From an uncultured Bacteroidales bacterium (GTDB lineage: Bacteria; Bacteroidota; Bacteroidia; Bacteroidales; F082): a DNA stretch of 64,000 nt. The notes beneath the pieces were generated by a model that was not told the DNA's origin, ran no database searches, and was given only the letters and a program-made list of their open reading frames with translations. Below, in pieces: positions 1 through 9,322 of the stretch. How positions within the stretch are numbered: the stretch's first letter is position 1; every line of letters begins with the position of its first letter. A program made the position numbers and the translations under genes. The stretch covers positions 186,001-250,000 of the forward strand of contig OMYA01000001.1 of assembly GCA_900315175.1 (NCBI GenBank). The letters are read 5' to 3'.

Positions 1-183
1 TACGAGAACATGCTCAAGACCGGTGTCATCGACCCAGTTAAGGTTTCAAGAGTGGCACTCGAGAACGCAGCATCAATCGCAGGCATGCTCCTGACAACAG
101 AATGCGTCATCTCCAACCACAAAGAAGAAAACCCAGCACCGCAGATGCCTCCAATGGGCGGCGGAATGCCAGGAATGATGTAA
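1..183 (+). CDS. groL: Chaperonin GroEL, C-terminal end (partial)
   Basis: The window opens inside this gene; only the last 60 codons are present. The peptide has the conserved GroEL end: the [17 protein letters not shown] segment, the helix that continues into LLTTECVI, and the flexible Gly/Met-rich tail ending GGGMPGMM. GroEL forms the double-ring ATP-dependent folding chamber in the cytoplasm, and this tail projects into the cavity. The stop codon TAA is at 181-183 and a strong hairpin follows at once. The 5' part and any groS lie outside the window. The family assignment is firm because tail and preceding helix are nearly invariant. Confidence 0.97.
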   Translation, partial: YENMLKTGVIDPVKVSRVALENAASIAGMLLTTECVISNHKEENPAPQMPPMGGGMPGMM

Positions 184-186
184 TCC

Positions 187-339
187 TAGTTTAAAGTTTA
201 GAATTTAAAGTTTAGAGTTGTTCTAAAGTTTAAAGTTAAAATAGTAGCGCGAAGCGGCTGATTTGTCGCTTCGCGCTCTTTATACTTTCAACTTTCCACT
301 CTAAACTACTCTAAACTCTACACTTTAAACTCTAAACTA
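187..339. terminator. Long bidirectional terminator hairpin with repeat-built arms
   Basis: The core is a perfect 11-bp stem, AGCGCGAAGCG (246-256) with CGCTTCGCGCT (267-277), followed by CTTTAT. On both sides the AT-rich flanks (187-240 and about 288-339) are built from variants of TAAAGTTTAGAG and are complementary to each other, so the whole interval can fold into one imperfect hairpin of about 150 nt. It lies between the converging ends of groL and the fucose-isomerase-like gene and can stop transcription from both sides. The stop codon of the minus-strand gene is the outer end of the right arm. Confidence 0.8.
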
Positions 340-1506
340 TTTAATACCGTTCTCTTTCATAAATCTTCTGATCTCCGCAGCATGCCGCCCTCGGATGATG
401 ACGTGATGGTTCCCGATGGTGCGGTGCAACAGATATGGCTTCAAGTTGACATCAAGCATTATCTGCGTGCGACAGAAATGCTCACTATATTGGTTTTCAA
501 TGGCTTTAGCCTCAGTCACAAAGAACTTGTCAAGTCTCCTCCCACCCCATTTCATGATGGTGTAGTCTGTCAGTGGCATGTCACCTTGCACTGCCACCCC
601 TATCCCCGACTCGAAATGAGTGCGCATGGTCGTTCTGTAGCACATCGACAATGGTACGGTGCAATGCGCGAACATGGTGGTTTTCTCGGTCAAAATAGAG
701 GGATTCGCCATGAAAGCAGGCTCGTTGCACAGTTTCTTGGCAAGAAGCATGGTCATCAAGGTCTGCATGTCACCTTCGCAGCCCGCCACAATGCCTTCGT
801 CGTTAAGCTTCGCTAAAGCCAGACAACTCGTTGTGTTACAAGCCTTAACGATGTCGAAGCAACGTATCGTCATGGCATCCAGACGTTCTTCCTGACAAAT
901 CTTTTTGATAGCCGCATACGTCTTATCTGCCGCCAACATGTCTGATTTTTCTGATGCGCCCACCTCGTCAACCAGACGTTGCAAATCAATGAAAACCGTC
1001 TCTATTCCATAGCGTTCTTTGATATAATTATAGTCGACGCCAGAGGCTATCAGCCAGTCGGAAGGCTGTCCGAAAACACCTATGCGGGTGCCGATAAACA
1101 GTGAAGACGCACGGTCTTGTGTCCCTACGACGTTTTCGACAATCCCGTTAACAATTTCGTCGTTCGTTCCATGGATAATTCTCCCCTTTTGTTCGTTTTC
1201 CGACAGATATGACAATATTTCCAGCGATGCAGCCAGCGAGTTGTTTCGTCCGTCGGCGATCAATGTCGTCGTTTTCAACAAGCCCTTTGACCAGATGGTT
1301 TTGAAAAGGCTTTCAACACCGCCAGTGGCAATCATCACATAATCAATTGATTGCAAAGACATTTCGGGAAACGTCTTTAAATTTTCATTGCCAAGAACAA
1401 TGAATTCGGCATCACATCTTGCCTTTAAAAAATCCATCAATTCGGCATATTCCGTCTTTACAAAATCGTCGGATTGGAATGACGATCTTAATACTAGAAT
1501 CTTCAT
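337..1506 (-). CDS. L-fucose/L-arabinose isomerase-like family protein
   Basis: A 389-residue cytoplasmic protein without signal peptide or membrane segment. The sequence resembles the FucI/AraA isomerase superfamily: an N-terminal Rossmann-like half, a middle part with the RIGVFGQPSDWLIAS segment, a CFDIV...TTSCLALAKLNDEGI region, then CEGDMQTLMTMLLAKKL as in the acidic metal-site region of these isomerases, and a C-terminal half with HHVIIRGRH. It is shorter than true L-fucose isomerase (about 590 aa) and similar to the compact COG2407-type proteins. The sugar substrate cannot be inferred. It stands alone between two hairpins, with no sugar kinase or aldolase nearby, so a catabolic role is unproven. 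Confidence 0.7.
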   Translation of the reverse strand: MKILVLRSSFQSDDFVKTEYAELMDFLKARCDAEFIVLGNENLKTFPEMSLQSIDYVMIATGGVESLFKTIWSKGLLKTTTLIADGRNNSLAASLEILSYLSENEQKGRIIHGTNDEIVNGIVENVVGTQDRASSLFIGTRIGVFGQPSDWLIASGVDYNYIKERYGIETVFIDLQRLVDEVGASEKSDMLAADKTYAAIKKICQEERLDAMTIRCFDIVKACNTTSCLALAKLNDEGIVAGCEGDMQTLMTMLLAKKLCNEPAFMANPSILTEKTTMFAHCTVPLSMCYRTTMRTHFESGIGVAVQGDMPLTDYTIMKWGGRRLDKFFVTEAKAIENQYSEHFCRTQIMLDVNLKPYLLHRTIGNHHVIIRGRHAAEIRRFMKENGIK

Positions 1507-1521
1507 TTTAAAATGTTTGTT

Positions 1522-1550
1522 GTAAAGACGTCACAATGTGGCGTCTCTAC
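1522..1550. terminator. Hairpin between two minus-strand genes
   Basis: GTAAAGACGTCAC (1522-1534) pairs with GTGGCGTCTCTAC (1538-1550), one mismatch and a 3-nt loop, just after the stop codon of the secreted thioredoxin-like gene and before the isomerase-like gene. No long U tract follows, so it may be a weak terminator or a processing or attenuation hairpin. Confidence 0.55.
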
Positions 1551-1551
1551 A

Positions 1552-2619
1552 TTAATGTGTCACAACAAACCGCTGTGTCTTATCGCCTATTTTAACAAAA
1601 TAAACGCCGTTTTCGTAATTTGACGTAGCGATATTCAATTCATCGCTGGCGACATATTCTGCTATCTTCTGACCATAAGCATTGAAAATACTGACATTTC
1701 CAAGGTTTTCACCGTTAATCATCAGATAATCCTTGGCTGGATTTGGATACAAGGTGAACATCTTAGCTCCAAATTCATCAACAGAGGCGCCAACAACCTC
1801 CCACATCACTGTCAATTCAAAGTCGCCATATGATGTATTTAATTTTAGAGTTCCTTCAATTATAGAATCTCTGTTAGGATATGCCCACACTTCAACATTA
1901 AGGCTTTCTGACGGTTCAATTGTCATTCCTACGATATTAACAGCATCAGAATAACAATCAACATCAAACTCTTCGGAAGAATAGCCAAGAATCTCAACAT
2001 TTTCTAATGTGTTATTTGTTATGATAAAATAATCAGGCTCTGGTACACATCCTTGGTAAACATATAACGTGTCTTTACTGATTTCAACCTCTCCTACTGG
2101 AGCCGGCTCGCAGTCATGCTGCTGGATGCCGTGGTTTTCCAAAGCCGAGATGACTGTCTGTGCGCTGCCGATTGGCCAGAGGTCCTGAATCACGATAGAA
2201 CGGTCGGGAGCGATGAGAATAACCGTCGGGTATTGTTGAATTCCGTATGTACCGCATATTGTAGCACCACCACCGTCGGTGCCGATGGTCGGATATTCCA
2301 CACCATAATTGTTCACCCAGTTCTGACAAGCCGCATTGCCGTCAGAGACTGAAATCTCCATGTAATAAACATCATGCATATTGCAGCCGAAAGCATAATA
2401 TGACTCGACGATCTTTGGTGTTGCCTGCTGGCAAGGGCCACATGTTGTGAAGAAGAAATCGATGAAGACATACTGTCCGCCGTCGAGAATGTCGAACAAA
2501 TTGACTTCCGTTCCATGGCAGTCAGTAGCTGTGAAATCAACCGCAGTTGTTAATGGACACTGTGCAAAAACATTGAAGCTCAATGTGATAGCAAAAAGAA
2601 TGGTAAAGATTTTTTTCAT
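1552..2619 (-). CDS. Secreted thioredoxin-like protein with T9SS sorting domain
   Basis: A 355-residue exported protein. The start is the ATG at 2619, which opens a clean signal peptide (MKKIFTILF...NVFAQ, about 20 residues); an upstream in-frame extension lacks such a start. Residues about 25-175 form a thioredoxin/TlpA-like domain with the active-site pair C60-G-P-C63, followed by the cis-proline region YGIQQYPTVILI. A middle domain of about 100 residues looks beta-rich. The last 70 residues are a type A T9SS sorting domain beginning at YPNPAKDYL and ending with VYFVKIGDKTQRF. The protein is therefore probably exported by the T9SS to the cell surface or medium and acts on disulfides outside the cell. 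Its redox partner is unknown. Confidence 0.85.
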   Translation of the reverse strand: MKKIFTILFAITLSFNVFAQCPLTTAVDFTATDCHGTEVNLFDILDGGQYVFIDFFFTTCGPCQQATPKIVESYYAFGCNMHDVYYMEISVSDGNAACQNWVNNYGVEYPTIGTDGGGATICGTYGIQQYPTVILIAPDRSIVIQDLWPIGSAQTVISALENHGIQQHDCEPAPVGEVEISKDTLYVYQGCVPEPDYFIITNNTLENVEILGYSSEEFDVDCYSDAVNIVGMTIEPSESLNVEVWAYPNRDSIIEGTLKLNTSYGDFELTVMWEVVGASVDEFGAKMFTLYPNPAKDYLMINGENLGNVSIFNAYGQKIAEYVASDELNIATSNYENGVYFVKIGDKTQRFVVTH

Positions 2620-2654
2620 GGTATTAGTATTTAATTTTTTAATAATATTCGTTG

Positions 2655-2662
2655 CAAAGATA
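2655..2662 (-). promoter_or_regulatory. Promoter -7 box TATCTTTG for the thioredoxin-like gene
   Basis: On the minus strand the Bacteroidota -7 consensus TAnnTTTG reads TATCTTTG, 36 nt before the start codon at 2619. It lies back to back with the plus-strand promoter of the reductase gene. Confidence 0.7.
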
Positions 2663-2674
2663 CAAAAAAAATTG

Positions 2675-2682
2675 TAATTTTG
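2675..2682 (+). promoter_or_regulatory. Promoter -7 box TAATTTTG for the HMG-CoA reductase operon
   Basis: TAATTTTG matches the Bacteroidota -7 consensus and ends only 8 nt before the ATG at 2691. Transcription would start a few bases downstream, so the mRNA would have almost no leader. No ribosome-binding site fits between box and start codon. Confidence 0.7.
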
Positions 2683-2690
2683 CAACTTCT

Positions 2691-4007
2691 ATGGAAGAAA
2701 ATAAACTCAAAAAGCGCGATCGGATTATAAAAGGGTTTTCAAAGCTTCTGAAAGAGGACAAGTTAAAGGCTGTTTCAGAGTATATTGAGAATCCTGGGGA
2801 GTTTATTGCCCTTTTGAAAGGTTTCTGGTATTCGGATTCCGAGAAGCAGAAGCAGTTCGACGAGTTCAGCGAGAACACCATCTCCAACTTCCACATCCCG
2901 TACGGCGTGTCGCCCAATGTGGTTATCAACGGCAAGATTTACATGGTGCCGATGGTCATCGAGGAGAGCAGCGTGGTGGCGGCAGCGTCGGCAGCAGCCA
3001 AGTTCTGGGGCGACCGTGGCGGATTCCATGCCGAAGTGATTGACATTCAGAAGGTTGGACAGCTACATTTCTGCTATAAAGGCGACAAGGAAGTTTTGAA
3101 GAGCCTCATGCCTGAGATAGAGACAGAGCTCCGTATCTCCACCAAGGACATCACCGCCAAGATGGAGAAACGCGGCGGCGGAATCCTTGATATTCAATTA
3201 GTTGACTTCACCGACAAACTCGAAAACTATTATCAGCTGCGTGTCACATTCAACACCTGCGACTCGATGGGCGCCAACTTCATCAACTCGTGCCTCGAGA
3301 CGTTCGGCCACACACTGCAGGACTATTTCCTCCGTCGCAGCGAAAATGTAGAGATAGTGATGGCGATTTTGTCGAACTACACCCCCAACTGCCGTGTCAA
3401 AGTGTGGGTCGAATGCCCTGTCTACGACCTCGACGGCGTCGACGAACACCTTGACGGTCAAGGCTTTGCAGAGAAATTCAAAAAAGCGGTCGACATCGCG
3501 CACATCGACGAATATCGTGCCACCACACATAATAAAGGTATATACAACGGCATCGACGCAGTGGTCATCGCCACCGGCAACGACTTCCGCGCGACAGAGG
3601 CTGCTGGTCACGCCTACGCCTCACGCAACGGACATTACGAGTCGCTTAGCTCATGCGAGATAAAAGATGGGATGTTCAAGTTCTGGCTTGAGGTTCCGAT
3701 AGCACTCGGCACCATCGGCGGACTGACAAGCCTCCACCCTCTCGCAAAAGAATCATTGGAACTGTTAGGCCATCCGTCGGCACCTGAATTGATGACGATA
3801 GCTGCCACCATGGGACTCGCCAACAACTACGCCGCTGTCAAGTCATTGACTACCAAAGGGATACAGCAAGGTCACATGAAAATGCACCTCGCCAACATCC
3901 TCAACCAGCTCGGCGCCACCGACGAGCAGAAAGCGGCAGCACTGATTCATTTTAAAGATGTCACGGTGACGTATGCAGCTGTTGAAGACTTCCTCCGTCA
4001 TGAATAA
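2691..4007 (+). CDS. mvaA: Hydroxymethylglutaryl-CoA reductase, class II
   Basis: A 438-residue cytoplasmic enzyme that reduces HMG-CoA to mevalonate with NAD(P)H, the committed step of the mevalonate route to isoprenoids. Class II hallmarks are visible: the catalytic glutamate E91 in GKIYMVPMVIEESSVVAAAS, the DSMGANFIN motif, ATGNDFRA with D298, and the C-terminal catalytic histidine H395 in GHMKMHL. Length fits class II enzymes (about 430 aa), which lack membrane anchors. The ATG at 2691 is chosen because homology starts just after it and the promoter box lies directly upstream. Its last 8 bases overlap the next gene, a GHMP kinase. Most studied Bacteroidales use the MEP route, so this gene is notable. 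Confidence 0.92.
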   Translation: MEENKLKKRDRIIKGFSKLLKEDKLKAVSEYIENPGEFIALLKGFWYSDSEKQKQFDEFSENTISNFHIPYGVSPNVVINGKIYMVPMVIEESSVVAAASAAAKFWGDRGGFHAEVIDIQKVGQLHFCYKGDKEVLKSLMPEIETELRISTKDITAKMEKRGGGILDIQLVDFTDKLENYYQLRVTFNTCDSMGANFINSCLETFGHTLQDYFLRRSENVEIVMAILSNYTPNCRVKVWVECPVYDLDGVDEHLDGQGFAEKFKKAVDIAHIDEYRATTHNKGIYNGIDAVVIATGNDFRATEAAGHAYASRNGHYESLSSCEIKDGMFKFWLEVPIALGTIGGLTSLHPLAKESLELLGHPSAPELMTIAATMGLANNYAAVKSLTTKGIQQGHMKMHLANILNQLGATDEQKAAALIHFKDVTVTYAAVEDFLRHE

Positions 4008-4923
4008 ATATCATTCTAACGGCAAATTTCTTCTTTCAGGCGAATACCTCGTCCTGCAAGGCGCACGTGCGCTGGCGTTGCCGTTGAATCTGGGGCAGTC
4101 GCTCGAGGTCACCACCATCAACGACCGCAACGGCATGATTCATTGGGATGCCTACACCCCAAAAGGCTTCTGGTTCGCATCTATCTTCAGCAAACACGAC
4201 TTCACCGTCCACGCCTCCGACGACATGGACAAGGCCGACAACCTCAGCAGGATATTCAGAGCCATCAAGTCATTGAATCCCAACATCTTACAGGATAGCA
4301 ACGATTACTTCTTCACCACACGTCTCGAATTCGACAAAGACTGGGGCCTCGGCAGCAGCTCCACTTTGATATCGCTCCTCGCACAATGGGCAAACGTCAA
4401 CCATTATGAGCTTCTGAAGATGACGATGGGCGGCTCAGGCTATGATATCGCCTGTGCAACAGCCTCACAACCAATAATTTACCGTCTCGAAAACGGCTCC
4501 CCTATCGTCGAAAAAGCCGATTTCAAGCCAGCATTTGCTGATAAGCTTTATTTCGTCTATCAAGGACATAAGCAGAGCTCTGGCAAAGAAGTGAAATCGT
4601 TTAAGGAAAGAGCAAAAACAATGGATTTCTCATCTGAAGTTTCAGAGATTTCTGAGATTTCCGACAAACTGGTTGGCACCACTTCTTTCAACGATTTCTG
4701 CAATCTCCTGACTCGCCACGAAGCCATCATGAGCCGAGTTTTGGAGCAGCCATCATTAAAAACGTATTATCCTGATTTCCAAGGTGTTATAAAATCGCTC
4801 GGCGCATGGGGCGGAGATTTTTTCCTGGCAGCGACTGAGCTTTCGGAAATAGATGTGAAAAATTATTTCCAGAATAAGGGACTAAACACCATTATCAAAT
4901 TCGACGACATCATTTTAAAGTAA
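4000..4923 (+). CDS. GHMP kinase of the GYDIA family, probable mevalonate-pathway kinase
   Basis: A 307-residue GHMP-superfamily kinase, translated from an ATG overlapping the end of mvaA by 8 bases (ATGAATAA), so the two are probably translationally coupled. Motif 1 is GKFLLSGEYLVLQGARALALP, motif 2 (the phosphate loop) is WGLGSSSTLISLLA, and GGSGYDIACATA gives the subfamily its name. Near the end GAWGGDFFLA is motif 3. The family converts a hydroxyl or phosphate group to its phosphate ester using ATP. Because a typical mevalonate kinase and the decarboxylase are encoded near 45 kb, this protein is a candidate for the otherwise missing phosphomevalonate kinase. That role is inferred from context and has not been shown. 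Confidence 0.8.
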   Translation: MNKYHSNGKFLLSGEYLVLQGARALALPLNLGQSLEVTTINDRNGMIHWDAYTPKGFWFASIFSKHDFTVHASDDMDKADNLSRIFRAIKSLNPNILQDSNDYFFTTRLEFDKDWGLGSSSTLISLLAQWANVNHYELLKMTMGGSGYDIACATASQPIIYRLENGSPIVEKADFKPAFADKLYFVYQGHKQSSGKEVKSFKERAKTMDFSSEVSEISEISDKLVGTTSFNDFCNLLTRHEAIMSRVLEQPSLKTYYPDFQGVIKSLGAWGGDFFLAATELSEIDVKNYFQNKGLNTIIKFDDIILK

Positions 4924-5041
4924 TATATTTCCTTGCCAAAACCGAAAGGATGAAAAGCAACTTTTTTTCTCCAAAAAAACATTCTTCATATCAAAATTAT
5001 TTCGTATAATTGCAATTTGAATTTTTGGAAGAATTATTTTG

Positions 5042-6142
5042 ATGAGAAATTGGAAATATATCGTAAGTCTTTCATTCTTAATATGTTTGATTTTCACTTT
5101 ACCGAATTTTGCTAAGGCTGAAAACGAGCAGAAAGAGAAGTTTAACGCAGGCGAGGTCATCATCGAACACATTCTCGACTCGTACGAGTGGCATATTTTC
5201 ACTTGGAAAGGTCATGAGGTGAGCATATATCTTCCATGCATTGTCTTCAACGAGGGCAAATGTTACACTTTTTCATCAAGGAATTTCCGTGAAAATGAGT
5301 TTTATAAAACGGTAAACAAGACTAATTCTGAAGAACTGGTTTTCACGATTCCTCACGAAGGCGACTACAAAGGTAAGATAGTGATTGTCAACGCTGATGG
5401 TACACAGAAACGTCCGTTTGACATCTCTATCACGAAGAATGTGCTGGCGTTGTTCATATCATGCGCGCTCATCATCATACTGTTTTATCTTGTCACCAAA
5501 GCCTATCAGAAACGTGGAGAGAAAGCTCCGAAAGGGCTGCAGTCGCTGTTTGAGATGCTCATAGTGTATGTGCGCGACGACATCGCACGCAAAGCCATCA
5601 ACAACGAGAAGAGCGTCGACAAATACCTGCCCTACCTCATCACGGTGTTTTTCTTCATCTTCATCAACAACCTGTTGGGGTTGATTCCGATTTTCCCATT
5701 CGGAGCTAATATCACGGGAAACATTGCGGTGACGGCGGTTTTGGCGCTTTTCACCTTTTTCATCACGAACCTTTTGGGAAACAAGGAATATTACAAGGAC
5801 ATCTTCAACACGCCGGGAGTGCCGTGGTTTTTGAAGTTTCCACTGCCTCTCATGCCAATCATCGAAACCGTGGGCTGTTTCACCAAGCCTTTCGTGCTCG
5901 CGATACGTCTGTTTGCCAACATCACGGCTGGACATATCGTGGTGCTGGGCTTCATCAGCAGCATCTTCATCGTGGCTCAGATCAGCGTGGCTGGAGGCGT
6001 CGGAATGTCAGTATTCTCGCTGATTCTCGCCATCTTCGTCGACTGCATCGAGCTGCTGGTGGCGTACATTCAGGCGTATGTGTTCACCTTGTTGTCGGCC
6101 TTGTATTTCGGAATGGCGAGTAAGGAACATCATAAGAGTTAA
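5042..6142 (+). CDS. atpB: F0F1 ATP synthase subunit a
   Basis: A 366-residue integral membrane protein forming the proton half-channels of F0. It has an N-terminal signal-like segment (residues 1-24), an extracytoplasmic domain of about 100 residues typical of Bacteroidota a subunits, then several membrane helices. The essential arginine is R289 in FVLAIRLFANITAGH, followed by the conserved last helices VAYIQAYVFTLLSALYFG. A TTG codon directly precedes the ATG; the ATG at 5042 is taken as the start. It is first in the atpB-E-F-H-A-G cluster. A weak promoter-like TATAATTG lies at 5005-5012. Confidence 0.95.
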   Translation: MRNWKYIVSLSFLICLIFTLPNFAKAENEQKEKFNAGEVIIEHILDSYEWHIFTWKGHEVSIYLPCIVFNEGKCYTFSSRNFRENEFYKTVNKTNSEELVFTIPHEGDYKGKIVIVNADGTQKRPFDISITKNVLALFISCALIIILFYLVTKAYQKRGEKAPKGLQSLFEMLIVYVRDDIARKAINNEKSVDKYLPYLITVFFFIFINNLLGLIPIFPFGANITGNIAVTAVLALFTFFITNLLGNKEYYKDIFNTPGVPWFLKFPLPLMPIIETVGCFTKPFVLAIRLFANITAGHIVVLGFISSIFIVAQISVAGGVGMSVFSLILAIFVDCIELLVAYIQAYVFTLLSALYFGMASKEHHKS

Positions 6143-6200
6143 GAGTTAAAAGAGAAGATATTGATAAAAGATAGTAATTAAACCTTTAATATTTAAAGTT

Positions 6201-6470
6201 ATGTCATTATTAGTCATGTTACAAGAAGTGGCAAGAGCAGCAACAGATTTGGCACCATTGGCCAAGTTGGGCGCAGCTCTCGCAGCAAGTATCGCAACTA
6301 TCGGTGCAGCAATGGGTATCAGCAAAATCGGCAGCAGCGCATTGGAGTCAATGGCTCGTCAGCCTGAAGCAGCTGGTAACATTCAGACAAGCATGATTTT
6401 GGCAGCCGCTTTCGTGGAAGGTGTCTCACTTTTCGCAGTGGTCGTCTGCTTGCTCGTCGCTGTTGGTTGA
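6201..6470 (+). CDS. atpE: F0F1 ATP synthase subunit c
   Basis: An 89-residue two-helix proteolipid forming the rotor ring. Helix 1 carries the small-residue motif GAALAASIATIGAAMG, the polar loop is ESMARQPEA, and helix 2 carries the ion-binding carboxylate E73 in AAAFVEGVSLFAVV. The residues around E73 do not show the polar triad typical of sodium-binding rings, so proton coupling is more likely. The gene is followed by a 170-nt gap with a palindromic repeat (6515-6601), which is unusual inside an otherwise tight operon. Confidence 0.95.
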   Translation: MSLLVMLQEVARAATDLAPLAKLGAALAASIATIGAAMGISKIGSSALESMARQPEAAGNIQTSMILAAAFVEGVSLFAVVVCLLVAVG

Positions 6471-6514
6471 GAAACAAAGGGTTCGGGTTGTAACGGTTGG
6501 TTGCAACCTATCCT

Positions 6515-6601
6515 GTCATTTCGACCGAAACGAAGTGAAGACCCGAGCGAAGTGAGTGCTTTCACCTCGGGTCTCCACTCCCTCCGGTCGGTCGAAATAA
6601 C
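6515..6601. repeat. Palindromic repeat, copy 1 (inside the atp operon)
   Basis: An 87-bp element bounded by GTCATTTCGA and TCGAAATAAC (the right end differs by one base from the consensus TCGAAATGAC). The interior contains a second palindrome, GACCCGAG with CTCGGGTC. It lies between atpE and atpF and would form a strong hairpin in the operon mRNA. The same family recurs at 34103, 36285, 36719, 38702 and 51318. Confidence 0.85.
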
Positions 6602-6640
6602 GAAAGAATCAGTTGAATAAAATAGGAATAACAGATAATT

Positions 6641-7156
6641 ATGGAATTAATAAGTCCTGATTTTGGGTATATCTTTTGGATGACGCTGGCGTTTGCCATA
6701 GTGTTCTTCTTCATCGCAAAGTTCGCCTTCCCGGTTATTGGAAAGGCATTGAAAAACCGTGAGCAGAAGATCACAGAGGCACTCGAACAGGCCGAGCGCA
6801 CCCATGAGGAGATGAAGAATCTTCAGGCCAAAAACGAGGAACTTCTCAAAAAAGCCAAAGAAGAACGGGAAGAGATGCTCAATGAAGCCAAGATATCAAG
6901 CGACCAAATCATCGAAGAGGCAAAGGAAAAAGCCAAACAAGAGGCTAACAGAATAATGGAGTCGGCAAAGGAATCCATCGGGAACGAATATAAGGCTGCG
7001 ATGACCGACATCAAAAACCAAATCGCCAACATCTCGATAAAAGTTGCAGAAAAGATTCTCGAAAAAGAGCTCTCGAAAGACGAGGCTCAGATGGAATATA
7101 TCGACAAGATCATCAAAGAGACTGAAGAAAAAATGGGTGATGAAAAAGTAAGATAG
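6641..7156 (+). CDS. atpF: F0F1 ATP synthase subunit b
   Basis: A 171-residue peripheral-stalk subunit. Residues about 5-28 form the single membrane helix (GYIFWMTLAFAIVFFFIAKF), followed by a long charged coiled coil rich in E, K and A (residues about 35-165), as expected for the stator that links F0 to F1. The length fits bacterial b subunits. One base separates its stop codon from the atpH start, so the two are co-translated. The start ATG at 6641 follows the repeat-containing gap after atpE. Confidence 0.95.
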   Translation: MELISPDFGYIFWMTLAFAIVFFFIAKFAFPVIGKALKNREQKITEALEQAERTHEEMKNLQAKNEELLKKAKEEREEMLNEAKISSDQIIEEAKEKAKQEANRIMESAKESIGNEYKAAMTDIKNQIANISIKVAEKILEKELSKDEAQMEYIDKIIKETEEKMGDEKVR

Positions 7157-7157
7157 C

Positions 7158-7715
7158 ATGAAAAACGTTTTATTGATACGACGCTATGCCAAGGCATTTC
7201 TCGATTACACCATCGAAAACGACATGGTGGATCAGGGGCTTGCCGACCTCGAGCTGCTGACCGAGACGCTCAACGAGCATCGCGAGCTGCGTATCATACT
7301 ATCACAGCCGTTCGTCACGAAATCGAGAAAGGAAAATATCATAAAGAGGGTTTTTCAGGGAATCATTTCCGACAAGACATTGACATTCATCGACTTGATA
7401 CTCGAGAAAAACCATGCCGAGATACTTCCCGATATCATCGTCATCTACCGCGATATGTACAACAGATACAAAAACATCGCCATTGTGACGATAACGACGG
7501 TAGTGAAAATCGACAAGCAGACACAGCAGAATCTGCTCCGTTTCATCAAACATAAAGTTAATGGTAACATCAAGGTTATCAATAAGATAGACAAGAGTAT
7601 CATCGGAGGATTCATCATCAACCATCTCGATTATCAATATGATGCGAGCATATACACCAAGTTGAGGGATCTGGAGGCTTTGTTTACTGATAATCTATAC
7701 GTTAAAGGATATTAA
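7158..7715 (+). CDS. atpH: F0F1 ATP synthase subunit delta
   Basis: A 185-residue stator protein that joins the b subunits to the top of the alpha3beta3 hexamer. The N-terminal helical domain starts with [17 protein letters not shown], the classic delta motif, and the C-terminal part has [20 protein letters not shown] and a final [16 protein letters not shown], equivalent to the conserved GG...D..lD.S segment. It sits between atpF and atpA in the usual order. Confidence 0.94.
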   Translation: MKNVLLIRRYAKAFLDYTIENDMVDQGLADLELLTETLNEHRELRIILSQPFVTKSRKENIIKRVFQGIISDKTLTFIDLILEKNHAEILPDIIVIYRDMYNRYKNIAIVTITTVVKIDKQTQQNLLRFIKHKVNGNIKVINKIDKSIIGGFIINHLDYQYDASIYTKLRDLEALFTDNLYVKGY

Positions 7716-7726
7716 AACATATTATT

Positions 7727-9316
<1,590 letters not shown>

Positions 9317-9322
9317 TAAATC

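Noticed and set aside
187-339. CRISPR-like repeated units after groL
   Set aside because: Units are short, degenerate and without regular unique spacers; they form hairpin arms, and no cas gene is present.
5005-5012. TATAATTG as the atp operon promoter
   Set aside because: It differs from TAnnTTTG at a conserved T; too weak to list as a feature, though it is the best candidate before atpB.
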